From: Brachybacterium sp.
Lineage (GTDB): Bacteria; Actinomycetota; Actinomycetes; Actinomycetales; Dermabacteraceae
DNA: 16,340 nt
Reading direction: 5' to 3'
Assembly: GCA_027322375.1 (NCBI GenBank)
Contig: DAHVRS010000259.1
Location: 1-16,340, forward strand
The notes beneath the pieces were generated by a model, which was not told the DNA's origin, made no database searches, and was given only the letters and a program-made list of their open reading frames with translations. The position numbers and the translations under genes are program-made. Below, in pieces: positions 1 through 6,119 of this stretch. Positions within the stretch are counted from its first letter, which is position 1. Each line of letters begins with the position of its first letter.

Positions 1-1
1 G

Positions 2-415
2 GTCACCGGCGCGGGCGGCGTGTTCGCGAAGGTCCTCACCACCACCGGTGTGGGCGATGCGGTCTCCGGCCTGCTGCTGAATGCGGGCGTGCCGATCCTG
101 CTGCTCGCCTTCCTCGTGGCGCTCGCCTTCAAGGTCGCGCAGGGCTCGGGAACCGTCGCGACGCTCTCCGCGGCGGGCATCGTCCAGGGCACCGTGCTCG
201 CGGGGGACTTCTCCTCGATGCAGGTCGTGCTGATCATCCTCGCGATCGGCCTGGGCTCGCTGTCCCTCTCCCACATCAACGACTCCGGCTTCTGGATCGC
301 GACGAAGTTCCTGGGCCTCTCGGTCGCCGACGGCCTGCGGACCTGGACCGTCATGTGCACCGTGCTCGGGTTCGCGGGGATGCTGATCCTCTCGGCACTG
401 TGGCTGGTCGTCTGA
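2..415 (+). CDS. GntP-family permease, C-terminal part (5' end outside window)
   Basis: This is the last 137 residues of a membrane permease; the reading frame runs in from before base 1 and ends at TGA 413-415. The GntP family (gluconate and related sugar-acid:H+ symporters) has about 440-450 residues, so roughly the last third is present. Recognisable family stretches are an early TGAGGVF, then QGSGTVAT, and SHINDSGFW, which is very typical of GntP carriers. Hydrophobic segments lie around LLLAFLVALAF, VVLIILAIGLGSLSL and the C-terminal MLILSALWLVV. It is the first gene of the + strand block and is separated from the downstream kinase gene by 214 bp containing a strong hairpin, so it may belong to an upstream operon. 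The substrate cannot be read from this fragment; gluconate or a C4 sugar acid would both fit the family. Confidence 0.88.
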   Translation, partial: VTGAGGVFAKVLTTTGVGDAVSGLLLNAGVPILLLAFLVALAFKVAQGSGTVATLSAAGIVQGTVLAGDFSSMQVVLIILAIGLGSLSLSHINDSGFWIATKFLGLSVADGLRTWTVMCTVLGFAGMLILSALWLVV

Positions 416-419
416 CCCC

Positions 420-469
420 GGTGGTCTGACCACCGCCGTGCCCCGTCGCCCTCCGCGACGGGGCACGGC
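420..469 (+). terminator. Strong hairpin terminator after the permease gene
   Basis: A perfect 15-bp stem (435-449 pairing with 455-469, arm GCCGTGCCCCGTCGC) closes a 5-nt loop, CCTCC. It starts 20 bp after the permease stop codon. A smaller hairpin directly before it (GGTGGTC 420-426 with GACCACC 428-434) could stack on it. No T-run follows, which is common for actinobacterial terminators. It probably isolates the permease transcript from the kinase gene. Confidence 0.75.
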
Positions 470-498
470 ATCCTCAAGAACATCGGCTGGACCGTCGG

Positions 499-516
499 CA
501 GGGACATGGGTCCCTG
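499..516. promoter_or_regulatory. 7-bp inverted repeat upstream of the kinase gene
   Basis: CAGGGAC (499-505) and GTCCCTG (510-516) form a perfect dyad with a 4-nt spacer, ATGG. It lies about 115 bp before the kinase start and just upstream of the AT-rich promoter-like segment at 528-547. It is a candidate operator or activator site. No regulator can be assigned from the sequence. Confidence 0.35.
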
Positions 517-524
517 TCGGACCG

Positions 525-550
525 CACTCTTTTCCTATAGGATCTTAGTG
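525..550. promoter_or_regulatory. Palindromic promoter/operator region of the kinase gene
   Basis: The perfect 10-bp palindrome TCCTATAGGA (533-542) is flanked symmetrically by CACT (525-528) and AGTG (547-550), giving a 26-bp dyad. It contains a plausible -10 element, TAGGAT (538-543), with only a poor -35 (TGTCGG, 515-520) at 17-bp spacing. The 10-mer TTCCTATAGG (532-541) recurs upstream of the GntR-type regulator gene (7783-7792, reverse orientation). An operator that overlaps the -10 would fit repression. This is inferred from symmetry and recurrence only. Confidence 0.4.
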
Positions 551-629
551 CCTGCGATGCGGCGACGCATCCGGCACCCCCACGACCCCGCGCCGTCACC
601 CTGACCGGCCGCTCACGGAGGACCTCACG

Positions 630-2345
630 ATGACGTATCTCTTCAACGACCCCGCGACCTTCGCCGCCGAGGCGGTCCAGGGCCTGGCCCTCTCCCACCC
701 CGAGCACGTCGCGGTGGTCCACGGCGGCGTGGTGCGCGCGACCGAGACCCCGAAGGGCCAGCCCGCCCTCGTGATCGGCGGCGGCTCCGGCCACTACCCC
801 GCCTTCGCCGGCTGGGTGGGCCCGGGCATGGGCCACGGCGCCCCCTGCGGGAACGTGTTCGCCTCCCCGTCGGCCTCGCAGGTCTACTCCGTCGCCCGCA
901 ACGCGGAGAACGGCGGCGGCGTGATCCTCGGCTTCGGCAACTACGCTGGCGATGTCCTCCACTTCGGTGCGGCGGCGGAGAAGCTGCGCGCCGAGGGCGT
1001 GGACGTGCGGATCATCAAGGTCAGCGACGACATCATCTCCAACGCCCCCGAGAACCACCGCGACCGCCGCGGCATCGCCGGTGACCTGCCCGTCTTCAAG
1101 ATCGCGGGCGCCGCGATCGAGGCGGGCGCGGATATCGACGAGGCCGAGCGCATCGCGTGGAAGGCGAACGACGCGACCCGCTCCTTCGGTGTCGCCTTCG
1201 ACGGCCCCACCCTTCCGGGCGCCGAGGAGGCGCTCTTCCACGTCCCCGAGGGGCAGATGGGCGTGGGCCTGGGCATCCACGGCGAGCCGGGCGTGCGGGA
1301 CGAGCCGATCGGCACCGCGGACGAGATCGCGCAGATGCTCGTCGAGGGCGTGCTCGCCGAGCAGCCCGAACGGGCCGAGGGCGGCTACCAGGGCCGCGCC
1401 GCCGTGCTCGTCAACGGGCTCGGCACCGTGAAGTACGAGGAGCTGTTCGTCGTCTACGCGAAGGTCGCGACGCTCCTCGAGGCCGCGGGCATCACCCCGG
1501 TCCGCCCCGAGGTGGGCGAGCTCGTGACCAGCCTCGACATGGCCGGTCTCTCGCTCACCCTCGTGTTCCTGGACGAGGAGCTCGAGCAGCACTGGCTCGC
1601 CCCCGTGGACACCCCTGCCTTCCACCGCGGCGCGATGCCGGCGGTGGAGCGTCCGCTGCGCACCAGCTTCTGGGAGGCCGGGGCCGACGAGACCCCCGAG
1701 GCCACCGCGGAGTCCCGCGAAACCGCCGTGAAGATCGCCGCGATCCTCGACCTCTTCGAGGCCGTGTGTGCGCGGGAGGAGGCGGAGCTGGGCCGCATCG
1801 ACGCGATCGCGGGCGATGGCGACCACGGCCAGGGCATGGCCTACGGCTCCAAGGGCGCCGCCTCCGCGGCTCGTGCCGCGCTCGAGGACGGCGCCGGGGC
1901 CCGCACTCTGCTGGTCCGTGCCGGGGAGGCCTGGTCCGAGTCCGCGGGCGGCACCTCCGGTGCACTGTGGGGCGCAGCCCTCATCGCCGCCGGTGCCGTG
2001 GTCTCCGACGACGCCGGGGCCGGCTCCCGCGATGTCCCGGCTGCGCTCGATGCGGGGATCGACGCGGTCCAGCGCCTCGGCGGTGCGCAGGTGGGCGACA
2101 AGACCATGGTCGATGCCGCCGTGCCCTTCCGTGCCGAGCTGTCGAAGGCCTTCACCGGCGAGAACGCGTCCGAGGCGATCCTCGCCGCCGCAGCCGTCGC
2201 CCGGGACGCGGCGGACAAGACCGCGGACATCACCGCCACGTTGGGACGCGCCCGCGTGCTCGGCGAGAAGTCCGTGGGCACCCCCGACCCCGGCGCGATC
2301 TCGTTCTCGATCCTCATGGACGAGCTCGGCCGTCACCTGTCCTGA
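630..2345 (+). CDS. Dihydroxyacetone-kinase-family kinase (DAK1+DAK2), probable erythrulose kinase
   Basis: This 571-residue ATP-dependent kinase carries both DhaK and DhaL domains in one chain. The DAK1 part (about 1-335) has GGGSGH (50-55), GNYAGD (103-108) and GIHGEPG. His217 of the last motif aligns with the E. coli DhaK histidine that binds the ketose covalently. The DAK2 part (about 365-571) has GDGDHG (395-400), whose aspartates bind Mg-nucleotide, then GGTSGALWG (440-448), GDKTMVDA (489-496) and a C-terminal GEKSVGTPDPGA. The start ATG has GGAGG eight bases upstream. An RpiB-family gene follows after 29 bp and a TIM-like gene further on. In M. smegmatis and Brucella this combination marks erythrulose phosphorylation, so L- or D-erythrulose is a better guess than dihydroxyacetone. 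The substrate is inferred from context; the family and two-domain architecture are clear. Dihydroxyacetone or apulose remain possible. Confidence 0.92.
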   Translation: MTYLFNDPATFAAEAVQGLALSHPEHVAVVHGGVVRATETPKGQPALVIGGGSGHYPAFAGWVGPGMGHGAPCGNVFASPSASQVYSVARNAENGGGVILGFGNYAGDVLHFGAAAEKLRAEGVDVRIIKVSDDIISNAPENHRDRRGIAGDLPVFKIAGAAIEAGADIDEAERIAWKANDATRSFGVAFDGPTLPGAEEALFHVPEGQMGVGLGIHGEPGVRDEPIGTADEIAQMLVEGVLAEQPERAEGGYQGRAAVLVNGLGTVKYEELFVVYAKVATLLEAAGITPVRPEVGELVTSLDMAGLSLTLVFLDEELEQHWLAPVDTPAFHRGAMPAVERPLRTSFWEAGADETPEATAESRETAVKIAAILDLFEAVCAREEAELGRIDAIAGDGDHGQGMAYGSKGAASAARAALEDGAGARTLLVRAGEAWSESAGGTSGALWGAALIAAGAVVSDDAGAGSRDVPAALDAGIDAVQRLGGAQVGDKTMVDAAVPFRAELSKAFTGENASEAILAAAAVARDAADKTADITATLGRARVLGEKSVGTPDPGAISFSILMDELGRHLS

Positions 2346-2374
2346 CCTGCACCATCCGATCGAAGGAGAACATC

Positions 2375-2842
2375 ATGGCTCTCACCATCGTCACCGGCTC
2401 CGATAACGCCGGCCACGGCCACAAGTCCGCGCTCAAGGAACTGCTCGAGCAGGACCCGCGCGTTGCGAAGGTCATCGACGTCGGCGTCGCCGGGCGCGAG
2501 GACAACGAGCTCTACCCGAACATCGCTGTCGCCGCCGCGGAGAAGGTCGCCGCCGGCGAGGCGGACCGTGCCCTGCTGATCTGCGGCACGGGCCTGGGCG
2601 TCGCGATCGCGGCGAACAAGGTCTCCGGCATCCGCGCCGTCACCGCGCACGACCTCTACTCCGTGCAGCGTTCGGTGCTCTCGAACAACGCGCAGGTGCT
2701 GTGCATGGGCGAGCGTGTGATCGGCCTCGAGCTCGCGAAGGAGCTCGTGAAGGTCTGGCTGGACCTCGAGTTCGATCCGACCTCCGCCTCGGCCGAGAAG
2801 GTCGACGCGATCTGCGCCTACGACGGCTCGCTCGACAAGTGA
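2375..2842 (+). CDS. RpiB/LacAB-family sugar-phosphate isomerase, probable D-erythrulose-4-phosphate isomerase
   Basis: This 155-residue aldose-ketose isomerase is full length for the RpiB family. It opens with IVTGSDNAGHGHK, with the family's substrate-binding Asp10. It carries CGTGLGVAIAANKVSGIRA with candidate catalytic Cys70, then AHD (91-93) and SNNAQVLCMGERVIG (103-117), all standard RpiB landmarks. AAGGAG lies six bases before the ATG, and the gene starts 29 bp after the kinase stop, so the two are surely co-transcribed. RpiB proper interconverts ribulose 5-phosphate and ribose 5-phosphate. The GSDNAG opening and the neighbouring kinase and TIM homologue resemble the DerI/EryI branch, which turns D-erythrulose 4-phosphate into D-erythrose 4-phosphate. 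The family is certain; the C4 specificity is inference. Confidence 0.92.
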   Translation: MALTIVTGSDNAGHGHKSALKELLEQDPRVAKVIDVGVAGREDNELYPNIAVAAAEKVAAGEADRALLICGTGLGVAIAANKVSGIRAVTAHDLYSVQRSVLSNNAQVLCMGERVIGLELAKELVKVWLDLEFDPTSASAEKVDAICAYDGSLDK

Positions 2843-2849
2843 CCTGACC

Positions 2850-2880
2850 GGGGTCGGTGCCGCACAGCACCGCCGGCCCC
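2850..2880 (+). terminator. Possible terminator hairpin after the RpiB-family gene
   Basis: CGGTGC (2855-2860) pairs with GCACCG (2867-2872) around a 6-nt loop. An outer GGGG (2850-2853) pairs with CCCC (2877-2880) across an internal loop. It starts 8 bp after the stop codon. No T-run follows. It may partly terminate the kinase-isomerase transcript before the separately controlled TIM-like gene. The 11-mer CCGCACAGCAC here (2860-2870) is repeated at 2939-2949. Confidence 0.4.
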
Positions 2881-2974
2881 GCTTCGCGGCATCGACCCCC
2901 GCAGGGCAATCGCCGCGACCCTGCCCCGCGGCACCGCCCCGCACAGCACGGCACCTGCCGCACCTCACCAGGGT

Positions 2975-3018
2975 TCGTCGACGATACGTACCAGAAACGT
3001 GGTACGTATCGTCGACGA
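2975..3018. promoter_or_regulatory. Perfect 19-bp inverted repeat in the leader of the TIM-like gene
   Basis: The left arm TCGTCGACGATACGTACCA (2975-2993) is exactly mirrored by 3000-3018, with a 6-nt spacer GAAACG. Each arm is itself built from two small palindromes, TCGTCGACGA and TACGTA. The arms are only about half G+C in a very GC-rich surrounding, and the repeat ends 24 bp before the AAGGAG ribosome binding site. Modest arm GC and the absence of a T-run argue against a simple terminator. A high-affinity operator for a dimeric or tetrameric repressor overlapping the promoter is the most likely reading. A leader RNA hairpin that affects stability or translation is the alternative. Confidence 0.6.
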
Positions 3019-3052
3019 GCTCCCCCATGGACCCCCTCGACGAAGGAGCTGC

Positions 3053-3826
3053 ATGTCCCGCCTCTGGATCGGCACCAGCTGGAAGATGACCAAGACCCTC
3101 TCCGAGGGCCGTGCCTGGGCGCGCGGGCTCGTGGATCACCTCGCCACCACGCACGATGGGCAGGCCCCCGCCGGGGTGCAGCCCTTCGTCATCCCCTCCT
3201 TCACCGCCACCACCACGGTCGCCGAGATCCTCGGGGAAGACTCCCCCGTGCTGCTCGGCGTGCAGAACGCGCACTGGGAGGATGCAGGCGCGTGGACCGG
3301 TGAGGTCTCCGTCCCGCAGGCGAAGGACGCGGGCGCGCAGGTCGTCGAGATCGGGCACTCCGAGCGGCGCGAGCACTTCGGCGAGACCGTCGAGACGACC
3401 CGCCTGAAGGTCGCGGCGGCGCTGCGCCACGGCCTCACCCCGCTGCTGTGCATCGGGGAGAGCGCCGAGGTGAAGGAGGCCGGCGGCTCGAGTGCCTTCA
3501 TCCTCGACCAGGCCGCGGGCGCGCTCGAGGGCCTGTCGGAGGAGGAGCTCTCCCGCGTGGTGATCGCCTACGAGCCGATCTGGGCGATCGGCGAGAAGGG
3601 CCGCCCGGCGACGGTCGAGGAGCTCGTGGAGCCCCTTGCCGCGCTCGGCGAGAAGTACACGGGGAAGGTCGCGGGGCTGCTGTACGGCGGGTCCGTGAAC
3701 CTCGAGAACGCTGCTGACCTGCTCGGGATCGAGCACGTCACGGGGCTGTTCGTGGGCCGCACAGCGTGGAAGCTCGAGGGATATCTCGAGCTGCTCGCCA
3801 TCGCACAGGCCCACGCCGCCGCCTGA
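3053..3826 (+). CDS. Triosephosphate-isomerase-like protein, probable L-erythrulose-1-phosphate isomerase
   Basis: This 257-residue TIM-barrel isomerase keeps the three classical catalytic residues: Lys11 (GTSWKM), His102 (GHSERR) and Glu174 (AYEPIWAIG). The phosphate-binding YGGSVN (211-216) is also present. It differs from glycolytic TIM at several signature places. The N-terminal GNWKMN is GTSWKMTK, loop 6 reads AIGEKGRPAT instead of the usual AIGTGKTAT, and the C-terminal GALVGGASL is GLFVGRTAWKLEGY. These are, from memory, features of the EryH/LerI branch, which epimerises or isomerises L-erythrulose 1-phosphate to D-erythrulose 4-phosphate. The ATG at 3053 follows AAGGAG by four bases; an upstream GTG would run through the inverted repeat and is rejected. 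A 210-bp gap with its own repeat separates it from the RpiB-family gene, suggesting independent control. It is probably not the housekeeping TPI. Confidence 0.88.
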   Translation: MSRLWIGTSWKMTKTLSEGRAWARGLVDHLATTHDGQAPAGVQPFVIPSFTATTTVAEILGEDSPVLLGVQNAHWEDAGAWTGEVSVPQAKDAGAQVVEIGHSERREHFGETVETTRLKVAAALRHGLTPLLCIGESAEVKEAGGSSAFILDQAAGALEGLSEEELSRVVIAYEPIWAIGEKGRPATVEELVEPLAALGEKYTGKVAGLLYGGSVNLENAADLLGIEHVTGLFVGRTAWKLEGYLELLAIAQAHAAA

Positions 3827-3843
3827 GCCGAGAGGCGCGCCCT

Positions 3844-3905
3844 GGGCCGACGGGGTCCGGGCCGCCGGGCGGGCGGGAGCCAGTGGCGCCCACCCGCCCG
3901 TCGGC
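3844..3905 (+). terminator. GC-rich hairpin after the TIM-like gene
   Basis: GCCGACGGG (3846-3854) pairs with CCCGTCGGC (3897-3905). The enclosed 42 bases contain GGGCGGGCGGG (3867-3877), which can pair alternatively with the CCCGCCC near 3893-3899. It begins about 20 bp after the stop codon and has no T-run. The word GGGCCGACGGG also forms the hairpin after the acyl-CoA dehydrogenase gene. Confidence 0.45.
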
Positions 3906-3955
3906 TGTGAGGCTGACAGCTCGTTCTCCGCGCCCGGCCTGCGGGGAGCGCGCGG

Positions 3956-4465
3956 ATGTGCTGTGGTGGGGGCATGGAGACGAGCCCTGCCCTGACTGCC
4001 GATGACCGCCGACACCTGCGCCGCTGCGTGGACCTCGCCGCTGAGGCGGTCGACGCCGGGGACGAGCCCTTCGGTTCGGTGCTCGTGGACGCGGAGGGCG
4101 CCGAGCGCTTCGCCGACCGCAACCGGGTGAAGGACGGCGACCGCACCCGCCATCCGGAGTTCGAGATCGCCCGCTGGGCCGCCGCGCACATGACGTTGGA
4201 GGAGCGGGCGGCGGCGACCGTTTTCACCTCGGGCGAGCACTGCCCGATGTGTGCCGCCGCCCACGCCTGGGTGGGGCTGGGCCGGATCGTCTACGCCTCC
4301 AGCACCGTGCAGCTGCGGGCCTGGCACGACGAGCTGGGACTCGCCCCCGGACCGGTCGCACCGCTGCCGATCCCGCAGGTCGCCCCGGGCGTGGACGTCG
4401 CCGGGCCTGACCCGGACCTCGCCGGCGAGATCCGCGCCCTGCATGCTCGGGCCGTCCGGCGCTGA
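3956..4465 (+). CDS. Nucleoside/cytosine deaminase-family protein
   Basis: This 169-residue zinc-dependent deaminase-fold protein belongs to the cytidine deaminase-like superfamily. The first zinc motif reads HPEFE (His66, catalytic Glu68) instead of the usual HAE. The second reads EHCPMC, with Cys96 and Cys99 as ligands. EPFGSVLV before them is the usual substrate-pocket strand, and GLGRIVYAS follows the second motif as in tRNA/guanine/cytosine deaminases. The reaction would be hydrolytic deamination of a free base or nucleoside in the cytoplasm; the exact substrate is not readable. The ATG at 3956 has GGGGAG seven bases upstream. The ATG at 3974 (removing MCCGGG) is a real alternative with a poorer site. 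It stands alone, with a terminator on either side, so nothing links it to the sugar genes. Confidence 0.82.
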   Translation: MCCGGGMETSPALTADDRRHLRRCVDLAAEAVDAGDEPFGSVLVDAEGAERFADRNRVKDGDRTRHPEFEIARWAAAHMTLEERAAATVFTSGEHCPMCAAAHAWVGLGRIVYASSTVQLRAWHDELGLAPGPVAPLPIPQVAPGVDVAGPDPDLAGEIRALHARAVRR

Positions 4466-4484
4466 GCACGCCAGACACTCGACG

Positions 4485-4518
4485 AGGCCCCCGAACGGCA
4501 TGTGCCGCTCGGGGGCCT
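4485..4518. terminator. Bidirectional hairpin terminator between convergent genes
   Basis: A 16-bp stem with one mismatch (AGGCCCCCGAACGGCA, 4485-4500, against 4503-4518) closes a 2-nt loop; in practice the loop is four to six bases. It lies 19 bp after the deaminase stop and 89 bp beyond the 3' end of the oppositely oriented hydrolase gene, so it can serve both. No T-run is present. Confidence 0.75.
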
Positions 4519-4606
4519 GTCATGTCACCACGTGTTCGCTGGACACCCGGGGGCAGCGTCGTGGGATCGGCCTGATCGGAACCGGCTAGATGGTGACCGT
4601 CCGGAC

Positions 4607-5869
4607 TCAGAGCTGCTGCGCGGCCATCCACTCCCACAGGCGCACGCCCTGCTCCTGCGGGTCATTGCGCGCCACGTAGATCCACGACCAGTGGCCGGGG
4701 TACTCCACGCCGTCCCACTCGACCGTCTCGTAGAGGCTCATGATCGAGCCGTCGATGAGCTCGTGGAAGCGCACGGTGTTGGCGACCGGGTCGAGGGTGT
4801 CGTCGTTCGCGGACGTGACCAGCCAGGTCGGCGTCGGCGCGAGGGACGCGAGCGTCTCGTCGCTGAGGTGGAACGTCCCGCCCGGCCCGCTGACCGCGGC
4901 GCAGATCGGCACCTGGGCCGCGAACTGCTCGGGGTGCTCGGCGACCATCTTCAACGTCATGTACCCGCCGTTGGAGCAGCCGGTGACGTAGATGCGGTCC
5001 ACGTCGATCCTCTCTCGCGCCACGACCTCGTCGATGACGGCCTGGATCTGCGGGGCGAAGCCATCGCCGTCGGACATCCATGCGGACGTCGACTGCGGTG
5101 CGACCACGTAGGCGCCGCCGAAGATCTCCTGCGCCTCGGCGGTCGCGAAGCCGAGTGCACCGCGGTTCGCGCGCAGCGTGGACTCGTTGTCGTAGTAAGT
5201 GCTTCCACCAGCGCCGATGCCGCCCTCACCACCGCCATGCAGCCAGACAACGAGCGCCTTGTCGCGGCCCTTCCCGCGCGCGGAAGGGGTGAACAGGCGG
5301 TACTTGAGCCCGCCCTCGACCTGGTGGTGCGTGAAGGCGTCGACCTCCGGAGACACGAGTGCTCCCTGGACGAGCTCCCCGAGCACGATCTCCGCCCCGT
5401 TGCCCTTCTTCCGCAGCGGCGCGGTCTGGGTGAGCGTGTACTCGAGGTCGAGCAGCACATTGCGTCCGCCGCGCAGGACGTACAGCTGGGTCGAGGCGCC
5501 GTCCACGCCGTAGCCGTGCTCGAGGTCGAGCACGATCTGCTTGCCCTCGAGCCGGGCGCCGGTGACGACGCGGTCCTGTTCGTAGGCGAGAGACCCGTCC
5601 AGCGGGCTGGTCGCGCGGACGTGCACGGTGAAGGTGTCGGTGGTGAGCGAGTCCGCAGCGACGGGCGCAAGGGCGGAGGAGCGGAGCCGCACGGCGACGA
5701 TCTGCTCGCCACCATCGAGGACCTCGGCGATCAGATCGAAGCTCCCTCCCGCGGCTGCCGCGGGGGCGGCGTGGGCGGCGATGGGCAGCAGCGCGGTGGC
5801 ACCGACGGCAGCGCCGACGGCGGTGGAAGTGGTGAGGAGGGAACGGCGAGACAGCGGGGCAGAGCGCAT
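4607..5869 (-). CDS. Tat-exported alpha/beta hydrolase, PHB-depolymerase/esterase-like
   Basis: This is a 420-residue secreted serine hydrolase. Residues 1-34 form a twin-arginine signal: SRRSLLTTS, then an Ala-rich hydrophobic core ending in AHA, a likely cleavage site. Residues about 40-180 look like a beta-rich N-terminal domain of unknown role. The alpha/beta-hydrolase domain follows, with VVWLHGGGEGG (oxyanion strand), nucleophile Ser299 in GCSNGG, a candidate acid among Asp356/357/360 (ANDDTLD) and His393 in PGHWSW. This arrangement is seen in predicted peptidase/esterase (polyhydroxybutyrate depolymerase-like) proteins acting outside the cell. The start at 5869 is chosen because GAAGGAG lies about nine bases upstream; the ATG at 5896 has no such site and only lengthens the signal peptide. 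It is monocistronic, with its own promoter at 5932-5960. The substrate is unknown; polyester, carbohydrate-ester and peptide-like substrates are all possible. Confidence 0.85.
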   Translation of the reverse strand: MRSAPLSRRSLLTTSTAVGAAVGATALLPIAAHAAPAAAAGGSFDLIAEVLDGGEQIVAVRLRSSALAPVAADSLTTDTFTVHVRATSPLDGSLAYEQDRVVTGARLEGKQIVLDLEHGYGVDGASTQLYVLRGGRNVLLDLEYTLTQTAPLRKKGNGAEIVLGELVQGALVSPEVDAFTHHQVEGGLKYRLFTPSARGKGRDKALVVWLHGGGEGGIGAGGSTYYDNESTLRANRGALGFATAEAQEIFGGAYVVAPQSTSAWMSDGDGFAPQIQAVIDEVVARERIDVDRIYVTGCSNGGYMTLKMVAEHPEQFAAQVPICAAVSGPGGTFHLSDETLASLAPTPTWLVTSANDDTLDPVANTVRFHELIDGSIMSLYETVEWDGVEYPGHWSWIYVARNDPQEQGVRLWEWMAAQQL

Positions 5870-5901
5870 CAGCGGGGACTCCTTCGTCCATTGCATCCAG
5901 G

Positions 5902-5924
5902 CCGGTCGCGGGAATATTGACCGG
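5902..5924. repeat. Inverted repeat near the hydrolase transcription start
   Basis: CCGGTC (5902-5907) and GACCGG (5919-5924) form a 6-bp dyad with an 11-nt AT-containing spacer. It sits immediately downstream of the predicted -10 of the hydrolase gene, where a repressor would block initiation. The site is short and could be chance. Confidence 0.3.
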
Positions 5925-5931
5925 TGGAAGG

Positions 5932-5960
5932 AGATTAGGCGGCGCGCACTATTGCGTCAA
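5932..5960 (-). promoter_or_regulatory. Sigma70-type promoter of the hydrolase gene
   Basis: Read on the minus strand, TTGACG (5960-5955) and TAATCT (5937-5932) are separated by exactly 17 bp. This is a near-consensus actinobacterial vegetative promoter and the best one in the window. Transcription should start about 5925, leaving a leader of some 55 bases before the ATG at 5869. Confidence 0.65.
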
Positions 5961-5987
5961 GGGTCACATCGTTCTGCGGGATGAGCA

Positions 5988-6046
5988 GGGCAGGCGAGGA
6001 TCGGCCTGCCCGGGCTTCCGGGGGCGAAGGACGGGGGACAGCCCCC
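5988..6046. repeat. Two hairpins in the divergent intergenic region
   Basis: GGGCAGGC (5988-5995) pairs perfectly with GCCTGCCC (6004-6011) around an 8-nt loop. Nearby GGGGG (6033-6037) pairs with CCCCC (6042-6046). Both lie between the divergent hydrolase and membrane-protein genes, upstream of the latter. They could be insulating terminators or operators. A weak -10-like TACGCT lies at 6070-6075. Nothing else is seen here. Confidence 0.3.
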
Positions 6047-6119
6047 AGCCGGCTCGCGGGCAGGAGGACTACGCTGGAAGGCATTCCCGCGCCGGTTCGA
6101 GAGGAGGCCCGTGATCCCG

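Noticed and set aside
474..2336. A 620-codon open frame on the minus strand opposite the kinase gene
   Set aside because: It lies wholly antisense to a well-supported kinase, its translation is Gly/Arg/Ala/His-rich without domain character, and such frames are common in GC-rich DNA.
630..2345. PTS-dependent dihydroxyacetone kinase
   Set aside because: Both DhaK and DhaL domains are on one chain and no DhaM/PTS phosphocarrier gene is nearby, which fits the ATP-dependent form.
2975..3018. Transposon end or attachment site
   Set aside because: No transposase, integrase or target duplication is nearby, and the two arms are adjacent rather than flanking an insert.
2333..4501. A 722-codon minus-strand open frame spanning the RpiB-like, TIM-like and deaminase genes
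   Set aside because: It is antisense to three genes with clear active-site motifs and crosses their intergenic hairpins.
4502..5920. A 472-codon open frame on the plus strand opposite the hydrolase
   Set aside because: It is antisense to a gene with signal peptide, catalytic motifs, ribosome site and promoter; its translation is low-complexity Arg/Gly/Val.
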